This document shows positions 35,853 through 46,110 of a stretch of DNA of 64,000 bases, one piece after another. This DNA is from Pseudomonas siliginis (GTDB lineage: Bacteria > Pseudomonadota > Gammaproteobacteria > Pseudomonadales > Pseudomonadaceae). Where the stretch lies: contig NZ_JAHSTW010000002.1 of NCBI RefSeq assembly GCF_019145195.1, positions 310,001-374,000 of the forward strand. Reading direction: 5' to 3'. Within the stretch, counting starts at the first letter, position 1; each line of letters begins with the position of its first letter. Position numbers and translations under genes: made by a program. Under the pieces are notes generated by a model. It made no database searches, was not told where the DNA came from, and saw only the letters and a list, made by a program, of their open reading frames with translations.

Positions 35853-36170
35853 ATGCGTCTCAAACTCGCTGTCGCCACCTTGGCCCTGCTGTCGCTTCCC
35901 GTTGGTTCGGCCATGGCGGACAGCTTTTGGCGTAACGTCATCTCCTCCGGCGCCACCACCGGTTCGACCTACCTGACGTTCAAGGATCACAAGTTGATCG
36001 TCGCCGCCCAGGACGACGCCGGCAGCTTCGTCGCCAGCGACGGCGGCATCCGTGGCCCGTACCTGGAAGCAGCGATGCAGAAAGTCCGCGCCGACAACCC
36101 GGGCCTGCAGGCTTCGGACATGGAACTGGCGAACGCGATTCTGGCGAAGAATGCCGTGGCTTCCGAGTAA
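35853..36170 (+). CDS. DUF2388 exported small protein
   Basis: A 105-residue protein with a signal peptide (about 1-22, ending GSAMA), then DSFWRNVISSGATTGSTYLTFKD, the DUF2388 signature found almost only in pseudomonads. No function is established. It ends with a short alanine-rich helix. It lies 68 bases after the ATPase gene on the same strand and has its own ribosome site (CCAGGAG) and terminator. Confidence 0.85.
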   Translation: MRLKLAVATLALLSLPVGSAMADSFWRNVISSGATTGSTYLTFKDHKLIVAAQDDAGSFVASDGGIRGPYLEAAMQKVRADNPGLQASDMELANAILAKNAVASE

Positions 36171-36183
36171 GCCTCGCACCCTC

Positions 36184-36215
36184 AAAAATGCCGCTCGATC
36201 GAGCGGCATTTTTTT
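36184..36215. terminator. Intrinsic terminator after the DUF2388 gene
   Basis: Stem AATGCCGCTCGATCGAGCGGCATT is self-complementary, preceded by an A-run and followed by seven Ts; potentially bidirectional. Confidence 0.92.
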
Positions 36216-36244
36216 GCCCGGATTACCGCCTCACCACCATGCCT

Positions 36245-36334
36245 TGTGGGAGCGAGCCTGCTCGCGAAAGCGGTGAGCCAGTCACCGCAAATGCCGGCTG
36301 GACGATTGCTTTCGCGAGCAGGCTCGCTCCCACA
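36245..36334. repeat. REP doublet (REPIN)
   Basis: TTGTGGGAGCGAGCCTGCTC at the left and the inverted TTCGCGAGCAGGCTCGCTCC at the right, about 42 bases apart, between the convergent DUF2388 gene and gcvP. Confidence 0.95.
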
Positions 36335-36356
36335 GGGACGGTGGTGGATTTAGAGA

Positions 36357-39230
<2,874 letters not shown>

Positions 39231-39314
39231 GACGGGCTCTCCTGGCTGGCGCTTGGCGTCAATCGACACGGTCAAACCAGCATAGCAGGCGAATTTTCAA
39301 GATCACGCCGCCCC

Positions 39315-39403
39315 TGTGGGAGCGAGCCTGCTCGCGAAAGCAGTGTTTCAGACACATTGGCATCGACTGATATGGCGCTTTCGCGAGCAGGCTCGCTCCC
39401 ACA
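39315..39403. repeat. REP doublet (REPIN) between gcvH and gcvP
   Basis: TGTGGGAGCGAGCCTGCTCG and inverted TTCGCGAGCAGGCTCGCTCC with a spacer of about 40 bases, inside the gcvTHP group. Confidence 0.95.
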
Positions 39404-39423
39404 AAGGGATATTCGTCGCCCAT

Positions 39424-39446
39424 AAAAAAACCCCGACGAATCGGGG
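39424..39446 (-). terminator. Intrinsic terminator after gcvH
   Basis: Stem CCCCGA (39431-39436) with TCGGGG (39441-39446), followed on the minus strand by seven Us. It lies 20 bases past the gcvH stop and upstream of gcvP. Confidence 0.85.
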
Positions 39447-39466
39447 CTTCGGGCTTGGCCGGCTAT

Positions 39467-39850
39467 TTACTCGCCGATTGCAGCCTTGTACGCGCCAGCA
39501 TCCAGCAGCTTGTCCAGCTCGGCCTTGTCACTTGGCTTGAGCTTGAAGATCCACGCGCCGTACGGGTCGGAGTTCAGCAGTTCAGGCGAGCCACCCAGAT
39601 CTTCGTTGATCGCGATGACCTCACCGCTCACCGGGGCGTAGATGTCGGAGGCGGCTTTCACCGACTCGACCACGCCGGATTGATCACCGGCGGCGAACAC
39701 CTTGCCGACTTCGGTCAGCTCGACGAACACCACGTCGCCAAGCGCTTCCTGCGCGTGATCGCTGATGCCCACGGTGACGGTGCCGTCGGTTTCCAGACGC
39801 GCCCATTCATGACTTTCGGCAAAACGCAGTTCGGCAGGGATATCGCTCAT
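39467..39850 (-). CDS. gcvH: Glycine cleavage system H protein
   Basis: A 127-residue lipoyl carrier that shuttles the aminomethyl intermediate between P and T proteins. The lipoylated lysine is Lys65 in [15 protein letters not shown]. The fold motifs ([41 protein letters not shown] pattern, read in parts) match the family at its normal length. It is 47 bases downstream of gcvT. Confidence 0.97.
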   Translation of the reverse strand: MSDIPAELRFAESHEWARLETDGTVTVGISDHAQEALGDVVFVELTEVGKVFAAGDQSGVVESVKAASDIYAPVSGEVIAINEDLGGSPELLNSDPYGAWIFKLKPSDKAELDKLLDAGAYKAAIGE

Positions 39851-39897
39851 CTTCGGTTCCTCGGAAATTGGTCAGCGGTCATGCCCGCCAGAAAAGG

Positions 39898-40980
39898 TTA
39901 GATCAAGGTTTTGCCATGGCGCACGAAGGTCGGTTTGACCACTCGCACCGGATACCACTTGCCACGGATTTCCACTTCGGCGCGGTCGGCGGTTGCCATC
40001 GGTACACGCGCCAGGGCAATCGATTTGCTCAGCGTAGGAGAGAAACTACCACTGGTGATCTCCCCTTCGCCAACATCGGCGATGCGAACCACTTGGTGAG
40101 CGCGCAAAACCCCGCGCTCTTCCAGCACCAGACCGACCAGTTTGTGCGCCACGCCGGTGGCTTTTTCCGCCTCCAGCGCCGCACGGCCGATGAACTGCCG
40201 CGAGGCCGGCTCCCAGGCGATGCTCCAGGCCATGTTCGAGGCCAGCGGCGAAACGTCCTGATGAATGTCCTGACCGTACAGGTTCATTCCGGCCTCGACA
40301 CGCAAGGTGTCGCGAGCACCGAGACCGATCGGCGAAATACCCGCACCGACCAGATCGTTGAAGAAACCCGGCGCCTGATTGGCCGGCAGGCAGATTTCCA
40401 GGCCATCCTCGCCGGTGTAACCGGTACGCGCGATGAACCAGTCGCAGTCGATGGCGCCTTCGAAAGGTTTGAGTTGCTGGATCAGCGTGGCGCGGGACTG
40501 GGTGACCAGTTCGGCAATCTTGTGCCGGGCCTGCGGGCCCTGGATGGCGAGCATCGCCAGCTCGGCGCGCTCGTGCAGTTGCACGTCGTAGGCGCCGAGC
40601 TGGGCGTTCATCCAGGCCAGATCCTGATCGCGGGTCGAGGCGTTGAACACCAGCCGGTACGCGTCGTCGAGGCGATAGACGATCATGTCGTCGACGATGC
40701 CGCCGCGCTCATTGAGCATGGTGCTGTACAACGCCCGGCCGGGGCTGTGCAGACGTTCGACGTCGTTGGCCAGCAGATGCTGGAGCCAGGCTTTGGCCTG
40801 GGCGCCGGTGACATCGATCACGGTCATATGGGAAACATCGAACACCCCGCAATCGCGGCGCACTTCGTGGTGCTCCTCGACCTGCGAGCCGTAATGCAGT
40901 GGCATGTCCCAACCGCCAAAATCGACCATCTTCGCGCCAAGCGCGAGGTGCAGGTCATACAGAGGCGTACGCTGTCCCAT
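39898..40980 (-). CDS. gcvT: Aminomethyltransferase, glycine cleavage T protein
   Basis: A 360-residue tetrahydrofolate-dependent enzyme that releases ammonia from the aminomethyl-lipoyl group and forms 5,10-methylene-THF. Recognisable blocks are TPLYDLHLALGAKMVDFGGWDMPLHYG, CGVFDVSHMTVIDVTGAQA, TGYTGEDGLEICLP and GLGARDTLRVEAGMNLYG. ATG 40980 has GGAAGGAGAAACCC upstream. It is the first gene of the gcvT-gcvH unit, with a marked hairpin in its leader. Confidence 0.97.
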   Translation of the reverse strand: MGQRTPLYDLHLALGAKMVDFGGWDMPLHYGSQVEEHHEVRRDCGVFDVSHMTVIDVTGAQAKAWLQHLLANDVERLHSPGRALYSTMLNERGGIVDDMIVYRLDDAYRLVFNASTRDQDLAWMNAQLGAYDVQLHERAELAMLAIQGPQARHKIAELVTQSRATLIQQLKPFEGAIDCDWFIARTGYTGEDGLEICLPANQAPGFFNDLVGAGISPIGLGARDTLRVEAGMNLYGQDIHQDVSPLASNMAWSIAWEPASRQFIGRAALEAEKATGVAHKLVGLVLEERGVLRAHQVVRIADVGEGEITSGSFSPTLSKSIALARVPMATADRAEVEIRGKWYPVRVVKPTFVRHGKTLI

Positions 40981-41025
40981 GGGTTTCTCCTTCCGGGCGT
41001 GGCGAGGGTGCGGACCGCCGCTATA

Positions 41026-41060
41026 CGGCTGAAAGCCTTGATGAATAAGGCTTGCAGCCG
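41026..41060 (-). promoter_or_regulatory. Hairpin in the 5' region of gcvT
   Basis: Arms 41026-41039 and 41047-41060 pair over 14 positions with one mismatch (CGGCTG and AAGCCTT blocks) and a 7-base loop, 46 bases upstream of the gcvT start. No U-tract follows. I could not recognise the conserved core of the glycine riboswitch around it. Confidence 0.55.
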
Positions 41061-41139
41061 ATTCCAGCGCACGGGTCTGTCAGACGAACCGCACCGAATG
41101 CCGCGCATTGTAGCCGCATGATGTAGGACTCACTACTAC

Positions 41140-41404
41140 GGGGGCGTTCTCAATTGGTTTCCCCACCGCGTTGTCGCCTAAAAGCGAGCCAGGCAAGGCG
41201 CAGGCCGCTGGGAATGGTATTCCCTTTTCAAGGCCTGCAACGCAGGCTGGCTCGCTTTTAGGCACAACCCGGAGGGCCGGGCCTGCTGTTGTGCAGGGCT
41301 GCGTTGCTCGAAGCTTATTTGGAACAACCAAACCACGCTTCTCGCGTCTTGCCCTGCACAACAGCAGACCCGGCGCGGTGGGGAAACCAATCGAGAACGC
41401 CCCC
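41140..41404. repeat. 265-bp structured element with 31-bp terminal inverted repeats and two internal stems (MITE-like)
   Basis: Ends 41140-41170 and 41374-41404 are inverted copies matching at 30 of 31 positions (GGGGGCGTTCTC... and its complement). Inside, 41176-41206 pairs with 41232-41263 (16 perfect bp, then partial), enclosing the hairpin GGGAAT-GGT-ATTCCC (41210-41224). A second stem pairs 41278-41299 with 41351-41372 (21 of 22). A single strand could fold as a cloverleaf. No open frame of note. The right end touches the stop codon of the iron permease gene. Origin as a non-autonomous mobile or repeat element is inferred. Confidence 0.85.
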
Positions 41405-43017
41405 TAGTTTCGGTGCGCCGAACGTCGAATCAATCCGATCACCGGCAACAGGCCAACCAGCACCAGGGTCAATGCCGGCAATGAGGCGCGCGCCCATTCG
41501 CCTTCACTGGTCATTTCAAAGATGCGCACCGCCAGCGTGTCCCAGCCAAACGGGCGCATCAGCAGGGTCGCGGGCATTTCCTTGAGCACATCGACGAACA
41601 CCAGCAACGCGGCGCTCAACGTGCCGGGCAGCAAGAGCGGCAGATACACTTTGAAAAACAGTCGCGGCCCACTGACACCCAGGCTACGTGCCGCTTCAGG
41701 CAAAGATGGCCGTATACGCGCCAGACTGCTTTCCAGCGGCCCATAGGCGACGGCAATGAAGCGCACCAGATAAGCCATCAGCAACGCCGCGAGGCTGCCG
41801 AGCAGCAACGGTCTGCCCGCACCGCCGAGCCATGACGAAAGCGGAATCACCAGCTCACGATCCAGATAACTGAAGGCAAGCATGATCGACACGGCCAGCA
41901 CCGAACCGGGCAACGCGTAGCCGAGATTGGCCAGGCCGACCCCGGAGCTGATGGCTGGGGTCGGTGCCAGGCGCCGGGCAAACGCCAGCAACAGCGCAAC
42001 GCTGACGGTGATCAGCGCCGCCATCGCGCCCAGATAGAGCGTGTGCAGAATCAGCCCGGCGTAACGCTCATCCAGATCGAAACGCCCACGCTGCCAGAAC
42101 CACACGATCAGTTGCAGCACCGGGATGACGAAGGCGCAGGCGAACACCAATCCACACCAGCCTGTCGCCGCGAACGCCTTGAGCCCGCGCAGGTGATACA
42201 GCGCCTTCACCCGTGGCCGCTCATTGCTGGCCCGATTCGACCCGCGCGCGCGGCGCTCGCCGTACAGCACCAGCATCACCACCAGCAGCAACAGACTGGC
42301 CAGTTGCGCGGCGCTGGGCAGGCTGAAGAAGCCGTACCAGGTTTTGTAGATGGCCGTGGTGAAGGTATCGAAGTTGAACACCGACACCGCGCCAAAATCG
42401 GCGAGGGTTTCCATCAGCGCCAGCGCCACGCCCGCGCCGATCGCCGGACGCGCCATCGGCAACGCGACCCGCCAGAACGCCCGCCACGGCGACTGGCCCA
42501 GCACCCGCGCCGCTTCCATCAAACCTTTGCCCTGAGCCAGAAACGCGGTACGCGCCAGCAGATAAACGTAGGGATAAAAAACCAGCACCAGCACCACGAT
42601 CACCCCGCCGGTGGAACGCACCCGTGGCAGGCGCAGGCCGCTGCCGAACCATTCGCGCAACAGGGACTGCACGGGCCCGGCGAAATCCAGCAGGCCGACG
42701 AAAACGAACGCCAGTACATACGCTGGAATGGCGAAGGGCAGCATCAACGCCCAGTCGAGCCAGCGCCGACCGGGAAATTCGCAGAGGCTGGTCAGCCAGG
42801 CCAGGCTGACACCCAGCAGAGTCACGCCGACACCGACGCCGAGGATCAGCGTCAGGGTATTGCCGAGCAGACGCGGCATCTGGGTTTGCCACAGGTGCGA
42901 CCAGATCTGCTGATCGATGGTCTGCCACGACAGCAGCAACACGCTCAGGGGCAACAACACCAGCGCGGCGATGGCGAAGACGATGGGGTACCAGCGGCGT
43001 TGGGCGGGGTGGGCCAA
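41404..43017 (-). CDS. Ferric iron ABC transporter permease (FbpB/HitB type)
   Basis: A fused double-permease protein of about 537 residues with some 12 hydrophobic helices. Two copies of the coupling-loop pattern are seen (LMEAARVLGQSPWRAFWRVALP and LPEAARSLGVSGPRLFFKVYLP). With the adjacent binding protein it imports Fe3+ across the inner membrane. The open frame reaches 43068, but its first residues (MCAHAERGHN) are translated from a repeat. TTG 43017 (giving MAHPAQRRW) or TTG 43035 is more credible. The stop codon abuts the structured element at 41140-41404. Confidence 0.88.
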   Translation of the reverse strand: MAHPAQRRWYPIVFAIAALVLLPLSVLLLSWQTIDQQIWSHLWQTQMPRLLGNTLTLILGVGVGVTLLGVSLAWLTSLCEFPGRRWLDWALMLPFAIPAYVLAFVFVGLLDFAGPVQSLLREWFGSGLRLPRVRSTGGVIVVLVLVFYPYVYLLARTAFLAQGKGLMEAARVLGQSPWRAFWRVALPMARPAIGAGVALALMETLADFGAVSVFNFDTFTTAIYKTWYGFFSLPSAAQLASLLLLVVMLVLYGERRARGSNRASNERPRVKALYHLRGLKAFAATGWCGLVFACAFVIPVLQLIVWFWQRGRFDLDERYAGLILHTLYLGAMAALITVSVALLLAFARRLAPTPAISSGVGLANLGYALPGSVLAVSIMLAFSYLDRELVIPLSSWLGGAGRPLLLGSLAALLMAYLVRFIAVAYGPLESSLARIRPSLPEAARSLGVSGPRLFFKVYLPLLLPGTLSAALLVFVDVLKEMPATLLMRPFGWDTLAVRIFEMTSEGEWARASLPALTLVLVGLLPVIGLIRRSAHRN

Positions 43018-43035
43018 GGAAACAATCTCGTTCAA

Positions 43036-43151
43036 ATGATTGTGCCCACGCTCTGCGTGGGCACACATCCTGTGACGCTCCGCGTCACGCTTTCAGCGGC
43101 ACGACGCAGAGCGTCGAGGGCTGCATTCCCATGCGGAGCGTGGGAACGATC
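43036..43151. repeat. GTTCCCACGCTCCGC-type repeat with four hairpins
   Basis: Four consecutive stem-loops: TGTGCCCACG/CGTGGGCACA (43041-43065), GTGACGC/GCGTCAC (43072-43088), CGACGC/GCGTCG (43102-43116) and TTCCCA/TGGGAA (43126-43146). The whole unit begins and ends with complementary ATGATTG/CGATCA words. This is a third common pseudomonad repeat type. It lies between the iron-binding-protein gene and the permease gene and runs into the permease's 5' end. Confidence 0.85.
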
Positions 43152-43172
43152 AACATCTTTACAGCGGCAAAC

Positions 43173-44177
43173 TCAATTCCACCCCGCCCGATCCATCATC
43201 CGGATCGCCTCGGCCTGACGTTTGCCCGCCACTTCTACCGGCAAGGTATCGGCAACAAACTTGCCCCACGCCGCCACTTCTTCCGAGGGTGCCACCGCCG
43301 GGTTGGCCGGAAATTCTTGGTTCACATCAGCAAAAATCTTCTGCGCCTCAGGCGTGGTCATCCATTCGACCAGCGCCTTGGCCGCTTCCGGGTGCGGTGC
43401 ATGCTTGGTCAGGCCGATGCCCGACAGGTTCACGTGCACACCGCGATCGGCCTGATTCGGCCAGAACAGCTTCACCGGCAGTTCAGGCTTCTGCTTGTGC
43501 AGGCGACCGTAGTAGTAGGTGTTGACGATGCCAACGTCACACTGCCCGGCGTTGATCGCTTCCAGCACTGCAACGTCATCGGAGAACACGTCAGTGGACA
43601 GGTTGTTGACCCAGCCCTTGAGGATCTTCTCGGTCTTCTCGGCGCCGTGGACTTCGATCATGGTCGCAGTCAACGACTGGTTGTAGACCTTCTTCGCCGT
43701 GCGCAGGCACAGGCGGCCTTCCCAGTTCTTGTCGGCCAGCGCTTCGTAGGTGGTCAGTTCGCCCGGTTTCACCCGCTCGGTGGAATAGGCGATGGTCCGT
43801 GCGCGCAGGCTCAGGCCGGTCCAGGCGTGGGTGGACGAGCGATATTGCTGAGGAATATTGGCGTCGATGGTTTTCGAGGTGAATGGCTGGAGGATGCCCA
43901 TCTGCTCGGCCTGCCACAGGTTGCCGGCATCGACGGTAAGCAGCAGATCGGCGGTGGCGTTTTCGCCTTCGGCCTTGATGCGCTGCATCAGCGGCGCTTC
44001 CTTGTCGGTGATGAACTTGATCTTCACCCCGGTCTTGGCGGTATAGGCATCGAATACCGGTTTGATCAGCTCATCGATGCGCGACGAGTACACCACCACC
44101 TCATCGGCGGCCTGGGCAGTGGTGCTGCCGATCAGGGTCAAGGCCAGTGCGGTCAGAAGACGCTTGGGTGCCAACAT
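43173..44177 (-). CDS. Ferric iron periplasmic binding protein (FbpA/HitA/FutA type)
   Basis: A 334-residue exported protein. The signal peptide ends at about residue 23 (STTAQA), then [22 protein letters not shown]. The tyrosine-rich iron ligand segment [17 protein letters not shown] is typical of ferric-binding proteins. It is the first gene of a two-gene iron importer without an adjacent ATPase. A good Fur box lies upstream. Confidence 0.93.
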   Translation of the reverse strand: MLAPKRLLTALALTLIGSTTAQAADEVVVYSSRIDELIKPVFDAYTAKTGVKIKFITDKEAPLMQRIKAEGENATADLLLTVDAGNLWQAEQMGILQPFTSKTIDANIPQQYRSSTHAWTGLSLRARTIAYSTERVKPGELTTYEALADKNWEGRLCLRTAKKVYNQSLTATMIEVHGAEKTEKILKGWVNNLSTDVFSDDVAVLEAINAGQCDVGIVNTYYYGRLHKQKPELPVKLFWPNQADRGVHVNLSGIGLTKHAPHPEAAKALVEWMTTPEAQKIFADVNQEFPANPAVAPSEEVAAWGKFVADTLPVEVAGKRQAEAIRMMDRAGWN

Positions 44178-44210
44178 GGGAGTGGTCTCACGGTCGGGAA
44201 AGGTGGGCCA

Positions 44211-44229
44211 AATGATAAGGACTCACATT
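44211..44229 (-). promoter_or_regulatory. Candidate Fur box upstream of the iron-binding-protein gene
   Basis: On the gene's strand the 19-mer AATGTGAGTCCTTATCATT resembles the usual Fur-box form AATGAGAATCATTATCATT at 16 of 19 positions. It lies 34-52 bases before the start codon, a normal place for iron repression. Confidence 0.65.
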
Positions 44230-44306
44230 TACCACCACAATCGAACACTGGGGGAAGGCGTTACCAGATGTTGCACGGCTCAAAACTGCGGTAAGTGGGC
44301 GGACGC

Positions 44307-44372
44307 TTTCGCGAGCAGGCTCGCTCCCACATTGGAATGCATCTCAACTGTGGGAGCGAGCCTGCTCGCGAA
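44307..44372. repeat. REP doublet (REPIN), short spacer
   Basis: TTTCGCGAGCAGGCTCGCTC and inverted GTGGGAGCGAGCCTGCTCGC about 20 bases apart, between ubiI and the iron transporter. Confidence 0.95.
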
Positions 44373-44397
44373 GGGGCCATCAGCCTCAATGAGGCGG

Positions 44398-45621
44398 TCA
44401 GGGCTTTGCCAGAGCTGGAAGATCCCCGGTCAACCCCAGCGCCTCGCGCACAAACAACGCCTTCGCCTCGGGCATCTGCTCGACCAGTTTCAATCCGGCA
44501 TTGCGCAACCAGCGCAGCGGCAGCGCGTCGGCCTGGAACAACCGCTCGAAGCCTTCCATCGCCGCCATCAGCGCCAGATTGTGCGGCATGCGCCGACGCT
44601 CGTAGCGGCTCAGCACCTTCACGTCCGCCAGTCGCTCACCGCGCTGATGCGCTTGCAGGAGCACTTCCGCCAGCACGGCGGCATCGAGGAATCCAAGGTT
44701 CACACCCTGCCCCGCCAAGGGGTGAATGGTGTGCGCCGCATCACCGATCAAGGCCAGGCCCTCAGCGACGTAGCGCTTGGCATGGCGCTGACGCAGCGGC
44801 ACGCACAGACGCGGATCGGCGCTGATCACTTCACCGAGGCGCCCTTCGAACGCTCGCTCCAGCTCAGCGCAAAACGCAGTCTCCTCGAGCGCCATCAAGC
44901 GCTCGGCTTCAGCCGGTGTGGTCGACCAGACGATCGAGCACCAGTCCTGCTGACCATCACGCTCCAGCGGCAAAAACGCCAATGGCCCGTGATCGGTAAA
45001 GCGCTGCCAGGCGGTTTTGCGGTGCGGCTGGCTGCAGCGCACGCTGGTGACGATGGCGTGATGCAGATAATCCCACTCGCGAGTCGCCACGCCGGTCAGA
45101 CGGCGCACAGCAGAATTGGCGCCATCGGCCGCGATCACCAGCGGCGCGCGCAAGGTGCGGCCGTCGGCCAGCGTCAGCAGCCAGTCATCGCCGGAGCGAC
45201 GCATCTGCTCCAGCCGCGCATTGGCCAACATGCCGAGGTCGCAATCATGCAAACGCTCGAGCAGCGCATCCTGGACCACGCGGTTTTCGACGATGTGGCC
45301 GAGCACATCGGCATGCACGCTGCTCGCCGAGAAATGAATCTGCCCGGTGCCGCTGCCGTCCCACACGTGCATGTCGGTGTACGGGCTGCTGCGCCGCTGG
45401 GCGATGCCGTCCCAGACGCCAAGGCGCTCGAGAATGCGCTGGCTCGCCGCCGACAATGCACTGACGCGCGGTTCGAACGCCGCTTCGGCAGCGAAGGGTT
45501 TGAGACTCAGCGGGCTACCGTCGAGCAACAGCACTTCCAGCCCACTGTCCTGTAACGCCAGCGCCAGGGCGCTGCCGACCATTCCGGCTCCGACAATGAG
45601 CACATCTGCGCGCATTTCCAT
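44398..45621 (-). CDS. ubiI: FAD-dependent ubiquinone biosynthesis hydroxylase UbiI
   Basis: A 407-residue aromatic hydroxylase of the UbiH/UbiI/UbiF/Coq6 family, acting on the benzoquinone ring precursor (C5 for UbiI). The FAD dinucleotide motif is VGAGMVGSALALAL (about 10-23) and the second FAD motif GDAAHTIHPLAGQGVNLGF. It ends an operon-like minus-strand series pepP-ubiH-hotdog-ubiI. The UbiI rather than UbiF label rests on synteny with P. aeruginosa and is less certain than the family. Confidence 0.88.
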   Translation of the reverse strand: MEMRADVLIVGAGMVGSALALALQDSGLEVLLLDGSPLSLKPFAAEAAFEPRVSALSAASQRILERLGVWDGIAQRRSSPYTDMHVWDGSGTGQIHFSASSVHADVLGHIVENRVVQDALLERLHDCDLGMLANARLEQMRRSGDDWLLTLADGRTLRAPLVIAADGANSAVRRLTGVATREWDYLHHAIVTSVRCSQPHRKTAWQRFTDHGPLAFLPLERDGQQDWCSIVWSTTPAEAERLMALEETAFCAELERAFEGRLGEVISADPRLCVPLRQRHAKRYVAEGLALIGDAAHTIHPLAGQGVNLGFLDAAVLAEVLLQAHQRGERLADVKVLSRYERRRMPHNLALMAAMEGFERLFQADALPLRWLRNAGLKLVEQMPEAKALFVREALGLTGDLPALAKP

Positions 45622-45624
45622 GCT

Positions 45625-46110
45625 TTAGGCCTGTCTCGCTTGCGGCTTGAGCCGCACGTAAAGGGTTTTACCGACCCGCGCCACAAGGTTGCCAGCGCCG
45701 TCATGAATATCGACCTGCAACTGCGGCAGGTATTTCTCGCCGTTGGCGGTCTGCCGGCGGATCTCGTCGAGCAGGGTCTGGTCGATGTTGAACCGGGCGA
45801 ACACCGGGCCTTTGCCCGGCGCAATGAAATCGATGTCGGCGGCCTTGTCCCAGACGATGTACTTCGGACCGAGGTTTTCCATGAGCATCAACATGAAGAA
45901 CGGGTCGACCATCGAATACAGACTGCCGCCAAACTGGGTGCCGACATAGTTGCGGTTGTACCAGCCCAACCCCATGGACACCTGGACGTCGCGAAAGTCA
46001 TCGCTGATGTGCCGCACCCGCACACCCGCGCCGAGATATGGCGGGTAGCAGGTCATTACCCAGCGCATCAATCGTGCCTTGCCGAATGTGTTGCTCAGCC
46101 ACTCAAGCAT
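45625..46110 (-). CDS. DUF4442 hotdog-fold protein
   Basis: A 161-residue protein with a hotdog (thioesterase-like) fold. Typical parts are NPYLGAGVRV-like PPYLGAGVRVRHISDDFRDVQVSMGLGWYNRNYVGTQFGGSLYSMVDPFF and VDIHDGAGNLVARVGKTLYVR. Catalytic activity is not established for this family. It overlaps ubiH by 8 bases and ends 3 bases before ubiI, so it is embedded in the ubiquinone gene group; a link to acyl or quinone metabolism is only contextual. Confidence 0.85.
   Translation of the reverse strand: MLEWLSNTFGKARLMRWVMTCYPPYLGAGVRVRHISDDFRDVQVSMGLGWYNRNYVGTQFGGSLYSMVDPFFMLMLMENLGPKYIVWDKAADIDFIAPGKGPVFARFNIDQTLLDEIRRQTANGEKYLPQLQVDIHDGAGNLVARVGKTLYVRLKPQARQA

Noticed and set aside
40981..41139. 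Glycine riboswitch upstream of gcvT
   Set aside because: The position invites it, but I could not recognise the conserved glycine-aptamer core; only a simple hairpin is visible. A covariance search would decide.
41140..41404. Integron attC site or tRNA cluster as explanation of the cloverleaf-like fold
   Set aside because: There are no attC core sites or integrase, the stems are far longer than tRNA arms, and no anticodon-loop or T-loop consensus is present.
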